Shown here: positions 7,239 through 13,321 of the stretch, one piece after another
Layout: each line of letters starts with the position of its first letter
Position numbering within the stretch: position 1 is the first letter of the stretch
Assembly (NCBI GenBank): GCA_021738105.1
Contig: JAIPCS010000073.1
Location: forward strand, 1-14,451
Reading direction: 5' to 3'
Source: Sulfuritalea sp.
GTDB taxonomy: Bacteria > Pseudomonadota > Gammaproteobacteria > Burkholderiales > Rhodocyclaceae
DNA: 14,451 bases
Made by a program: the position numbers and the translations under genes
Notes under the pieces: model-generated
Told to the model about the DNA's origin: nothing
The model's input: the letters and a program-made list of their open reading frames with translations, nothing else
The model's database searches: none

Positions 7239-8312
7239 GTGCATCTGCTGGTCGACATTACCGCCCACGGTCTGGGGCATCTGGCGCAAACCGCACCGGT
7301 ATTGAACGCTCTCGCCGAACAGTTGCCGGCACTGCGTCTGACCGTGCGCAGTGCGCTGCCCCGGGAACGGCTGGCGCGTCGCATACGCGCCCCGTTTACC
7401 CACCTGCCCGAATCGCGTGATTTCGGCTATGTCATGTTCAACGCCGTGGATATCGACCTGATCGCCAGCGCACAACGCTATCGGGAGTTTCATATTGACT
7501 GGCCGCAACGGGTCAGCGCCGAAACCGAATGGCTCAGAGAACACCGGATTGATGCGCTCCTGAGCAACGTCGCCTACCTGCCGCTGGCGGCCGCGGCGGA
7601 CGCCAGCATTGCCGCGGCCGGGCTGTGTTCGCTAAATTGGGCGGACATGTTCGCCCATTATTTCAAGGCGGAGGCCTGGATGGAAACCATCCACCAGCAA
7701 ATGCTCGCCGCCTACAACGCCGGCCGCGGGTTTTTGCGGGTCACGCCGGGACTGCCGATGGAATCGGTGAAACATTGTGTCGTCTCACCGATCGCACAGA
7801 TCGGCCAAAGAGATCGGCGGCGCATTGCGCAACTGCTGAAACTCGACGAAAGCGAACGCTGGGTGCTACTGGCGATGGGCGGCATGGAGTTTCGCTTGCC
7901 GGTGGAGGGCTGGCCGCAAACGCCGGGATTCAACTGGTTGCTGCCGGGCGAGTGGGCGGTGCAACGCGACGACGTGCGCAGTTTCGATGTAGACGGACTG
8001 AGCTTTGGCGACCTGCTCGCCAGTGTCGATGCAGTAGTGACCAAACCGGGTTACGGTACCTTTGTCGAAGCCGCCTGCAGCGGCACTCCCATCCTGTATT
8101 TGCAGCGTGACGACTGGCCGGAAACACCGTATTTCGCCGCATGGCTTGGCACCCATGCCCGCGTTGATTCGCTGACCCGCGAGCAACTGCTGGCCGGCAA
8201 TTTCATTGACGTCTTGCAGCGCGTCTGGCAAATGCCCATCCCTTATCTGCCGAGAGCCAGCGGTGCTCACGAGGCAGCGAACTGGCTGCGCGTGGAACTG
8301 GGTCTGAGCTGA
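7239..8312 (+). CDS. GT-B fold glycosyltransferase-like protein, GTG start
   Basis: This 357-residue protein resembles GT28/MurG-like nucleotide-sugar transferases, and especially the glycosyltransferase-like domain at the N-terminus of L-arabinokinases. Visible motifs are an N-terminal HGLGH loop (residues 10-14), typical of the glycine-rich acceptor loop, then KPGYGTFVEA (269-278) and LQRDDWPETPYFAAWL (288-303) in the nucleotide-sugar-binding half. The GTG at 7239 is chosen because any later ATG would remove the HGLGH loop. No signal peptide or membrane segment is seen, so it should act in the cytoplasm or at the inner membrane face. It starts 5 nt after the receiver-like gene and its stop abuts the pbpC ATG, with little ribosome binding sequence of its own, suggesting translational coupling. 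The sugar and acceptor are unknown; an envelope or cell-wall substrate is inferred from pbpC only. Confidence 0.8.
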   Translation: MHLLVDITAHGLGHLAQTAPVLNALAEQLPALRLTVRSALPRERLARRIRAPFTHLPESRDFGYVMFNAVDIDLIASAQRYREFHIDWPQRVSAETEWLREHRIDALLSNVAYLPLAAAADASIAAAGLCSLNWADMFAHYFKAEAWMETIHQQMLAAYNAGRGFLRVTPGLPMESVKHCVVSPIAQIGQRDRRRIAQLLKLDESERWVLLAMGGMEFRLPVEGWPQTPGFNWLLPGEWAVQRDDVRSFDVDGLSFGDLLASVDAVVTKPGYGTFVEAACSGTPILYLQRDDWPETPYFAAWLGTHARVDSLTREQLLAGNFIDVLQRVWQMPIPYLPRASGAHEAANWLRVELGLS

Positions 8313-10502
8313 ATGATGCACGGGATGCGATACGTCGCGGCCGCACTCCTGTTCTTCAGCCTGCCGGCACACGCGCTGCCGTCGTTCGCCGAGGTGCGCG
8401 CGGCCCACCGCGCCTCCGACGCCTGGTTGCTGGCGCGAGACGGCACACCATTGGCAACGCTGCGCCTTGATCTCACGGTGCGACGTCTGCCGTGGACACC
8501 CTTGCGCGACATTCCGCCGACGCTCAAGCGTGCCGTGCTGATTTCCGAGGACAAGCGCTTCAACGAGCACGCCGGCGTTGACTGGCAAGCGGCGGGCGCC
8601 GGTGCCTGGGGCAGGCTGTGGCACGGCAATACACGAGGAGCCAGCACGCTGAGCATGCAGCTGGTGGGCCTGCTCGATCGCGGAGGCCACAAAAGCGGGC
8701 GGCGCAGCATTCTGCAAAAACTCGACCAGACAGCCGCCGCCCTGCTTCTCGAGCGTAGCTGGAAGAAAGAACAAATTCTCGAGGCCTATCTGAACCTCGT
8801 ATCGTTTCGAGGCGAACTCGAAGGTGTCGCAGCAATGAGTCGCGGCCTGTTCAACAAGTGGCCCGAGGGACTGGATGAACAGGAAGCGGCGCTGGCCGCC
8901 GCTTTGCTGAGGGCGCCCAACGCCAAGCCCGACATCGTCGCCCGCCGTGCCTGCGGCCTGTTGCGTGAAATGCAGCGCGCTGCGCTTTGCCAGGACATCG
9001 ACGCCGTGGCGGCGGTAACACTCGGCAGTGTTCTGTATCGCCCCGATCAGACGCCACAACTGGCGCCGCATCTGGCGGTGAAGCTGCTTAACCGACCGGG
9101 CCAGCACCTGAAATCCACCCTTGATGCGGGCTTGCAGCGCTTTGCCGGCGAAACACTGCGCCGGCACTTGACCGCACTGGACAAACGCAATGTTCATGAC
9201 GGCGCGGTCCTGGTAGCCGACAATGCCACGGGTGAAATTCTCGCCTGGGTCGGCTCCAGCGGAGACCTCTCGGGCGCCGCCCAGGTGGATGGCGTCACGG
9301 CCCTGCGTCAGGCCGGGTCAACACTCAAGCCCTTTCTCTATGGCATGGCCTTCGAGCGCCGCCACCTGACCCCCGCGTCGCTGATCGAAGATGCACCGCT
9401 GGCACTAGCGACTGGCAACGGTTTGTATGCGCCGCAGAACTATGAACCAAACTACCACGGCTGGGTCAGCGCCCGCGTTGCGCTGGCCGGCTCGCTCAAT
9501 GTGCCGGCAGTCAAGACCCTGGTGCGAGTGGGTGCCGATGATTTTCAGCACGTCCTGCGTCAATTTGGCTTCGACAGCCTGACCGAGCGCGGCGACTGGT
9601 ACGGCTACAGCCTGGCATTGGGTTCGGCCGACATTTCACTGCTGAGCCTGGCGAATGCCTACCGCACCCTGGCCAATCAGGGTCGCTGGACAGCCTTGCG
9701 CGCCACCCCGGCGGGCAAACAGGCCCCCTGCGCTGGGGATGCCTGCGGTGCTTTTGCCGGCCGGCCGCGACGGGCACTGTCGGCCGCAGCGAGTTTCATG
9801 GTCAGCGACATCTTGTCCGATCGCGCTGCGCGTGCCGACACTTTCGGCCTTGAGTCCTGGTTCTCCACGCCTTACTGGAGTGCAGCAAAGACGGGAACCA
9901 GCAAGGATATGCGCGACAACTGGGCGGCCGGATTCTCGCAGCGCTATACCGTGGCGGTCTGGGTGGGCAATGCCTCGGGCGCGGCGATGCATGATGTTTC
10001 AGGCATATCGGGAGCGGCCCCGGTCTGGCGCGAGGTGATGGACTGGCTGCACCGTGGAGACGCAGCCGGCCGCAGCCGGGTCCGCAGCCTTGCGCCCAAG
10101 GCACCTGCCGGCGTGGTGGCGCGCCAAGTCCGTTTCGAACCCTCTGCCGGCTACCGTGGCGAGCCGGCTCGCCACGAATGGTTTCTAGCCGGCAGCGAGC
10201 GCAGTACGGTACGCGCGGCACAGGTACAGGCGCTGGCGCGAATTCGCTACCCGACGCAGGGAACGGTAATCGCTCTCGATCCGGATATTCCGCCACAACG
10301 CCAGAGCCTGCGCCTGCAACTTACCGCCACGGGCGAGGCCGGCTGGCAGTGGCGCATCGACAACCGGAATGCAGGCCGCGCCGACCGCACCAGTCATTGG
10401 CTACCGCAACCCGGAAAACATCGTCTGGCACTGGTCGATGCGGCAAACCGGGAACTTGATGCGGTGGAATTTGAAGTTCGCGCCCTGCGTGCGCGTCCTT
10501 AA
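8313..10502 (+). CDS. pbpC: Penicillin-binding protein 1C (bifunctional class A)
   Basis: This 729-residue periplasmic peptidoglycan synthase is close in length to E. coli PBP1C (770). The N-terminus has one hydrophobic segment (about 6-20) that anchors or exports it. The GT51 transglycosylase shows EDKRFNEHAGVD with catalytic Glu79, GASTLSMQ (109-116) and RSWKKEQILEAYLN (148-161). The transpeptidase carries all three active-site motifs: STLK (336-339, nucleophile Ser336), SLN (394-396) and KTGTS (526-530). A C-terminal beta-rich region (about 640-725) fits the BiPBP_C domain specific to PBP1C. Both catalytic domains appear intact. The ATG directly follows the upstream TGA with no gap; the next codon is also ATG. 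The pairing with an alpha-2-macroglobulin suggests joint defence and wall repair after a breach of the outer membrane. No terminator is visible after the stop. Confidence 0.95.
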   Translation: MMHGMRYVAAALLFFSLPAHALPSFAEVRAAHRASDAWLLARDGTPLATLRLDLTVRRLPWTPLRDIPPTLKRAVLISEDKRFNEHAGVDWQAAGAGAWGRLWHGNTRGASTLSMQLVGLLDRGGHKSGRRSILQKLDQTAAALLLERSWKKEQILEAYLNLVSFRGELEGVAAMSRGLFNKWPEGLDEQEAALAAALLRAPNAKPDIVARRACGLLREMQRAALCQDIDAVAAVTLGSVLYRPDQTPQLAPHLAVKLLNRPGQHLKSTLDAGLQRFAGETLRRHLTALDKRNVHDGAVLVADNATGEILAWVGSSGDLSGAAQVDGVTALRQAGSTLKPFLYGMAFERRHLTPASLIEDAPLALATGNGLYAPQNYEPNYHGWVSARVALAGSLNVPAVKTLVRVGADDFQHVLRQFGFDSLTERGDWYGYSLALGSADISLLSLANAYRTLANQGRWTALRATPAGKQAPCAGDACGAFAGRPRRALSAAASFMVSDILSDRAARADTFGLESWFSTPYWSAAKTGTSKDMRDNWAAGFSQRYTVAVWVGNASGAAMHDVSGISGAAPVWREVMDWLHRGDAAGRSRVRSLAPKAPAGVVARQVRFEPSAGYRGEPARHEWFLAGSERSTVRAAQVQALARIRYPTQGTVIALDPDIPPQRQSLRLQLTATGEAGWQWRIDNRNAGRADRTSHWLPQPGKHRLALVDAANRELDAVEFEVRALRARP

Positions 10503-10529
10503 TAGAACAACGGATTTGTGCCGAAAGAA

Positions 10530-10557
10530 TTGACATCAATGCCAAAGCGTTTAGAAT
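10530..10557 (+). promoter_or_regulatory. Sigma-70 promoter of rpsU and the macromolecular-synthesis operon
   Basis: A perfect -35 TTGACA (10530-10535), 16-bp spacer and -10 TAGAAT (10552-10557, 5 of 6) lie 33 bp before the rpsU ATG. This is the best promoter in the window and marks the boundary between the pbpC group and the rpsU operon. Confidence 0.8.
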
Positions 10558-10590
10558 GCGCGCCTTTCCCCGCTCTCCAGGATAATTGCA

Positions 10591-10803
10591 ATGCCGGGTA
10601 TTCGCCTCAAGGAAAACGAGCCGTTTGAAGTCGCGATCCGTCGCTTCAAGCGCGCCATCGAGAAAACAGGTCTGCTCACCGAACTGCGCGCACGCGAGTT
10701 CTACGAAAAGCCCACCACCGAGCGCAAGCGCAAGGCGGCTGCAGCCGTCAAGCGTCATCACAAGCGTATTCGCAGCCAGCTGCTGCCGCCCAAGATGTAT
10801 TGA
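10591..10803 (+). CDS. rpsU: 30S ribosomal protein S21
   Basis: This 70-residue, strongly basic protein begins [20 protein letters not shown] and contains the [25 protein letters not shown] signature of S21 (residues 24-48), which is involved in initiation on the small subunit near the anti-Shine-Dalgarno. The length matches the family. An AGGA ribosome binding site (10579-10582) lies 8 nt before the ATG. It is the first gene of the rpsU-yqeY-dnaG-rpoD cluster, with its own strong promoter and a terminator-like hairpin downstream that should make S21 the most abundant product of the operon. Confidence 0.98.
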   Translation: MPGIRLKENEPFEVAIRRFKRAIEKTGLLTELRAREFYEKPTTERKRKAAAAVKRHHKRIRSQLLPPKMY

Positions 10804-10804
10804 T

Positions 10805-10837
10805 CCGGTTCGGTTTGCCGCATTCAGGCAAACCCGG
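10805..10837 (+). repeat. Stable hairpin directly after rpsU
   Basis: GGTTTGCC (10812-10819) and GGCAAACC (10827-10834) form a perfect 8-bp stem around a 7-nt loop. Outer CCGG segments can extend the pairing. No T-tract follows, so it is more likely an mRNA 3'-end stabilising or processing structure than a terminator. Confidence 0.5.
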
Positions 10838-10866
10838 CCGCATCCAGCTTGTACTGCTTGATTTCG

Positions 10867-10889
10867 AAAACCGCCCTTCGGCGGTTTTT
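10867..10889 (+). terminator. Terminator/attenuator between rpsU and yqeY
   Basis: AAAACCGCC (10867-10875) and GGCGGTTTT (10880-10888) form a 9-bp stem with a CTTC loop, followed by a T-tract (10885-10889, then GTGTTTT). The E. coli operon has a comparable partial terminator (T1) between rpsU and dnaG. Here it would likewise lower expression of the downstream genes. No clear promoter is seen between it and yqeY, so read-through is inferred. Confidence 0.85.
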
Positions 10890-10896
10890 GTGTTTT

Positions 10897-10965
10897 ATGT
10901 CCGAGACGAAAGTCGAGGACGGTATCCACCGGAATGTCCGAGACGAAAGTCGAGGACGGTATCCA
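10897..10965 (+). repeat. Perfect 32-bp tandem direct repeat with hairpin in the yqeY leader
   Basis: Copy 1 (10897-10928) and copy 2 (10934-10965) are identical over 32 bp and separated by CCGGA (37-bp period). In each, the RNA can fold at 10899-10920 and 10936-10957: outer stem GUCC/GGAC, tandem GA/GA mismatch, inner stem GAC/GUC, GAAA tetraloop. The hairpins fall between the attenuator and the yqeY ribosome binding site. The second copy is in frame with yqeY but lies upstream of the likely start. Confidence 0.85.
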
Positions 10966-10987
10966 AGCGATCGCAAAGGAAAATCTC

Positions 10988-11440
10988 ATGACTCTCGAAA
11001 CCCGCATTGACGACGACTGGAAGGCCGCGATGAAGGCTGGCGAAAAGGCCCGCAAGGACGCACTGAGCCTGTTGCGAGCCGCCATCAAACAAAAGCGTGT
11101 GGATGAGCAGGTCGAGATCGACGATGCGGCAGTGATTGCCGTGATCGAAAAAATGCTCAAGCAGCGCAAGGACTCCATCACTCAATACGAAAATGCCAAC
11201 CGGCAGGATCTGGCGGACGTCGAAAAGTTCGAATCCTCAATACTTGCCGTCTATATGCCCCAGGGGCTGAGCCATGCGGAAATCGAGGCGATCGTCAGCG
11301 CCGCTGTCGCCGAGTCCGGCGCCAAAGCCCCGTCCGACATGGGCAAGGTGATCGCCCTGGTCAAGCCCCAGGTTGCCGGCCGCGCCGACATGGGCGAAGT
11401 CTCAAAGCTGGTCAAGGCCAAACTCTCGACTGCACTTTGA
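10988..11440 (+). CDS. yqeY: GatB/YqeY domain protein
   Basis: This 150-residue cytoplasmic protein belongs to the YqeY family, which is related to the tRNA-binding tail of the GatB amidotransferase subunit. Its exact cellular role is not settled. The sequence shows the family landmarks: an N-terminal helical part with ALSLLRAAIKQKRVDE (25-40), KQRKDSITQYENANRQDLA (58-76), IL-VYMP near 85-91, and the C-terminal MGKVIALVKP / GRADMGEVSKLVK region (118-143). The ATG at 10988 is chosen because AAAGGA (10975-10980) lies 7 nt upstream and the protein then starts MTLETRIDDD like its relatives. An in-frame ATG at 10934 would add 18 residues encoded by the tandem repeat. The position between rpsU and dnaG is typical of betaproteobacteria. 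Confidence 0.93.
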   Translation: MTLETRIDDDWKAAMKAGEKARKDALSLLRAAIKQKRVDEQVEIDDAAVIAVIEKMLKQRKDSITQYENANRQDLADVEKFESSILAVYMPQGLSHAEIEAIVSAAVAESGAKAPSDMGKVIALVKPQVAGRADMGEVSKLVKAKLSTAL

Positions 11441-11448
11441 GGGGCATA

Positions 11449-11460
11449 ATGGCTCCGTGA
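11449..11460 (+). other. Three-codon mini-ORF overlapping the dnaG start
   Basis: ATG GCT CCG TGA: the stop (11458-11460) overlaps the dnaG GTG (11457-11459) as GTGA. The AGGGG at 11440-11444 is 4 nt from this ATG but 12 nt from the GTG, so ribosomes may load at the mini-ORF and reinitiate on dnaG. The arrangement is seen; its use is inferred. Confidence 0.35.
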
Positions 11461-13208
11461 TCCCGGAAAGCTTCATTCAGGAACTGCTCGCCCGCATCGA
11501 CATCGTCGATGTGGTTGAACGCTACGTTCCCCTGCGCAAGACCGGCGCCAATTTCAGCGCCTGCTGTCCCTTCCATTCGGAAAAGACTCCTTCATTTACG
11601 GTGAGTCCGTCCAAGCAGTTCTATCACTGCTTCGGTTGTGGCGCGCACGGCAGCGCCATTGGTTTCCTGATGCAACACGCGGGTATCGGCTTTATCGAGG
11701 CTGTTGAAGACCTGGCCTCGTCAGCCGGTCTGCAAGTGCCCCAGGAAGAGCGCAACGTCGCCTTGAGGGCAAAAAAGGCGCCGCTGACCGAACTGATGGC
11801 AAAGGCCATGCATTTTTACCGCGAACAACTGAAAATATCGCCAAAAGCGGTCGATTACTTCAAGAAAAGGGGCGTAAGTGGCGAAATCGGTGCCAAATTT
11901 GCCTTGGGTTATGCGCCGGACGGCTGGCAGAATCTGCAGCAGGTGTTTTCCGATTACAACGACCCGGCACTGGTTGAATGCGGACTGGTGATCGTCAACG
12001 TGCAGGGCCGTCGCTACGACCGTTTCCGCGACCGGGCCATGTTTCCCATCCTCGACCAGCGCGGCAATGTGATTGGATTCGGCGGCCGGGTCATCGGTGA
12101 AGGCGAGCCGAAGTACCTGAATTCACCGGAAACACCGCTGTTCGAGAAGGGGCGTGAGCTTTACGGGCTGTCGCAGGCCCGCAGAGCGATCCAGGAAGAA
12201 GACACGGTGCTGGTCGTGGAAGGTTATATGGATGTCGTCGGGCTCGCTCAGAGCGGGGTCGAGAACGTTGTCGCCACGCTGGGTACGGCCGCCACTGACG
12301 CCAACGTACAAAAACTCCTGAAACAGGCCAATCGTGTCGTGTTTTGTTTTGATCGCGACAGCGCCGGCGACCGCGCGGCCTGGCGCGCCATGGAAGTGAG
12401 CCTCTCCCATCTGGCCGATAACAAAACGGTCGAAATCCTGCAAATGCCCGGCAACCAGGATCCGGACGAGTACATCCGGGAGCATGGCAAGGACGCTTTC
12501 GTACAGCAAACCCGCAACGCGACTCGCCTGAGTGAATTCCTTCTGCGCGAACTGGTCAAGCAAACCAATCCCAGTACGGCCGAGGGACGGGCATTGCTGG
12601 TGCATGCGGCGAAACCACTACTGCAAAAAATGTCGGCGCCTATACTGCGAGTCCAGCTGACCAAGGAAGTTGCCCAGCGAGCACAGGTCTCACAAGCCGA
12701 AGTCGAAGCCCAGTGCGGACTCAAACCTCTGGCCCGTAGCCGCTACGGCCCGGCGCAGATGAAGCAGCGCCCGGTACCCTCCTCCGTCGAGTACAAACTG
12801 CTGCAAATCGTGCTGCACAAACCGGAATGGGCAGCGCGACTGCCTCTGGATCTGATCGACCGCGAACGCATCGAGGGTGAGGCGCTCAGCGCCATTGCCG
12901 ACGCCATTGATCACGGAGAGATTCCCTCCGGCGGCTTTGGAATCCTGCTGGAATTCTTCCGCGACACTCCTCACGAGGCATTGATAGCCGCAATCGCGGC
13001 AAATATGGTGGAAGAAGTCGATCTTGGCGCTCTGGAGGAGGTTTTCAATGACAGTGTGGCGCATTTGCGGCAAACGGCGCTGAGCACCGAAATCAAGCAG
13101 CTTTATGCCCGCGCCAAGGAATTGAACCCTCAGGAAAGGCAGCGGCTTGCTGAACTGCTGGCGAAAAAGCATCCATCGCCCCCCTCGACGAGCGGCGGCT
13201 CGATCTGA
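11457..13208 (+). CDS. dnaG: DNA primase
   Basis: This 583-residue primase (E. coli DnaG is 581) makes RNA primers at the replication fork. The zinc-binding domain has Cys37, His40, Cys58 and Cys61 (CCPFH and CFGCG). The RNA polymerase domain shows YDRFRDRAMFPI (187-198) and IGFGGR. The TOPRIM fold contains VEGYMD (254-259, catalytic Glu255), FDRDSAGD (298-305, Asp299 and Asp301 metal ligands) and DPDEY (335-339). The C-terminal DnaB-binding region (about 440-583) is more variable, as is usual. The GTG at 11457 is chosen because it gives MIPESFIQELLARIDIVDVV, the normal family start. Earlier in-frame codons read through the yqeY end, and the next ATG falls after the zinc domain. The gene starts 16 nt after the yqeY stop and ends 113 nt before rpoD. 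Confidence 0.96.
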   Translation: MIPESFIQELLARIDIVDVVERYVPLRKTGANFSACCPFHSEKTPSFTVSPSKQFYHCFGCGAHGSAIGFLMQHAGIGFIEAVEDLASSAGLQVPQEERNVALRAKKAPLTELMAKAMHFYREQLKISPKAVDYFKKRGVSGEIGAKFALGYAPDGWQNLQQVFSDYNDPALVECGLVIVNVQGRRYDRFRDRAMFPILDQRGNVIGFGGRVIGEGEPKYLNSPETPLFEKGRELYGLSQARRAIQEEDTVLVVEGYMDVVGLAQSGVENVVATLGTAATDANVQKLLKQANRVVFCFDRDSAGDRAAWRAMEVSLSHLADNKTVEILQMPGNQDPDEYIREHGKDAFVQQTRNATRLSEFLLRELVKQTNPSTAEGRALLVHAAKPLLQKMSAPILRVQLTKEVAQRAQVSQAEVEAQCGLKPLARSRYGPAQMKQRPVPSSVEYKLLQIVLHKPEWAARLPLDLIDRERIEGEALSAIADAIDHGEIPSGGFGILLEFFRDTPHEALIAAIAANMVEEVDLGALEEVFNDSVAHLRQTALSTEIKQLYARAKELNPQERQRLAELLAKKHPSPPSTSGGSI

Positions 13209-13214
13209 TATACT
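13185..13214 (+). promoter_or_regulatory. Candidate internal promoter for rpoD
   Basis: TCGACG (13185-13190, 4 of 6 to TTGACA), 18-bp spacer and TATACT (13209-13214, 5 of 6) straddle the dnaG stop. Transcription would begin about 100 bp before the rpoD ATG. E. coli also has promoters for rpoD within or after dnaG. This assignment is moderate and based on sequence only. Confidence 0.4.
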
Positions 13215-13261
13215 TAGCGGTTCTCCAGCGCTATCACGGCGCGCTGAGCCAACCCGCCCGC

Positions 13262-13277
13262 CCGCAACGCGGTTTTT
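13262..13277 (+). terminator. Weak terminator-like hairpin before rpoD
   Basis: CCGC / GCGG (13262-13265 and 13269-13272) form a 4-bp stem with an AAC loop followed by five T. The stem is very short, so it may be chance or a weak attenuator between dnaG and rpoD. A 6-bp stem (CAGCGC 13226-13231 / GCGCTG 13241-13246) lies just upstream. Confidence 0.2.
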
Positions 13278-13321
13278 CACCAACCCACAGCGCCGTAGCC
13301 GCGTACTAGCCGAGGATAGTC

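Noticed and set aside
7866..9197. 443-codon minus-strand frame across the glycosyltransferase/pbpC junction
   Set aside because: It overlaps the conserved motifs of both plus-strand genes and has no recognisable protein sequence; treated as a coding shadow.
10897..10965. CRISPR array
   Set aside because: There are only two repeats with a 5-bp spacer, far too short for CRISPR, and no cas genes are nearby.
10934..10987. 18-residue N-terminal extension of YqeY from ATG 10934
   Set aside because: The ATG at 10988 has an excellent ribosome binding site and yields the normal family start; the extension is encoded by the tandem repeat.
11373..11456. 28-residue N-terminal extension of DnaG from ATG 11373
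   Set aside because: It would overlap the end of yqeY, has no family similarity, and DnaG proteins start at the position given by GTG 11457.
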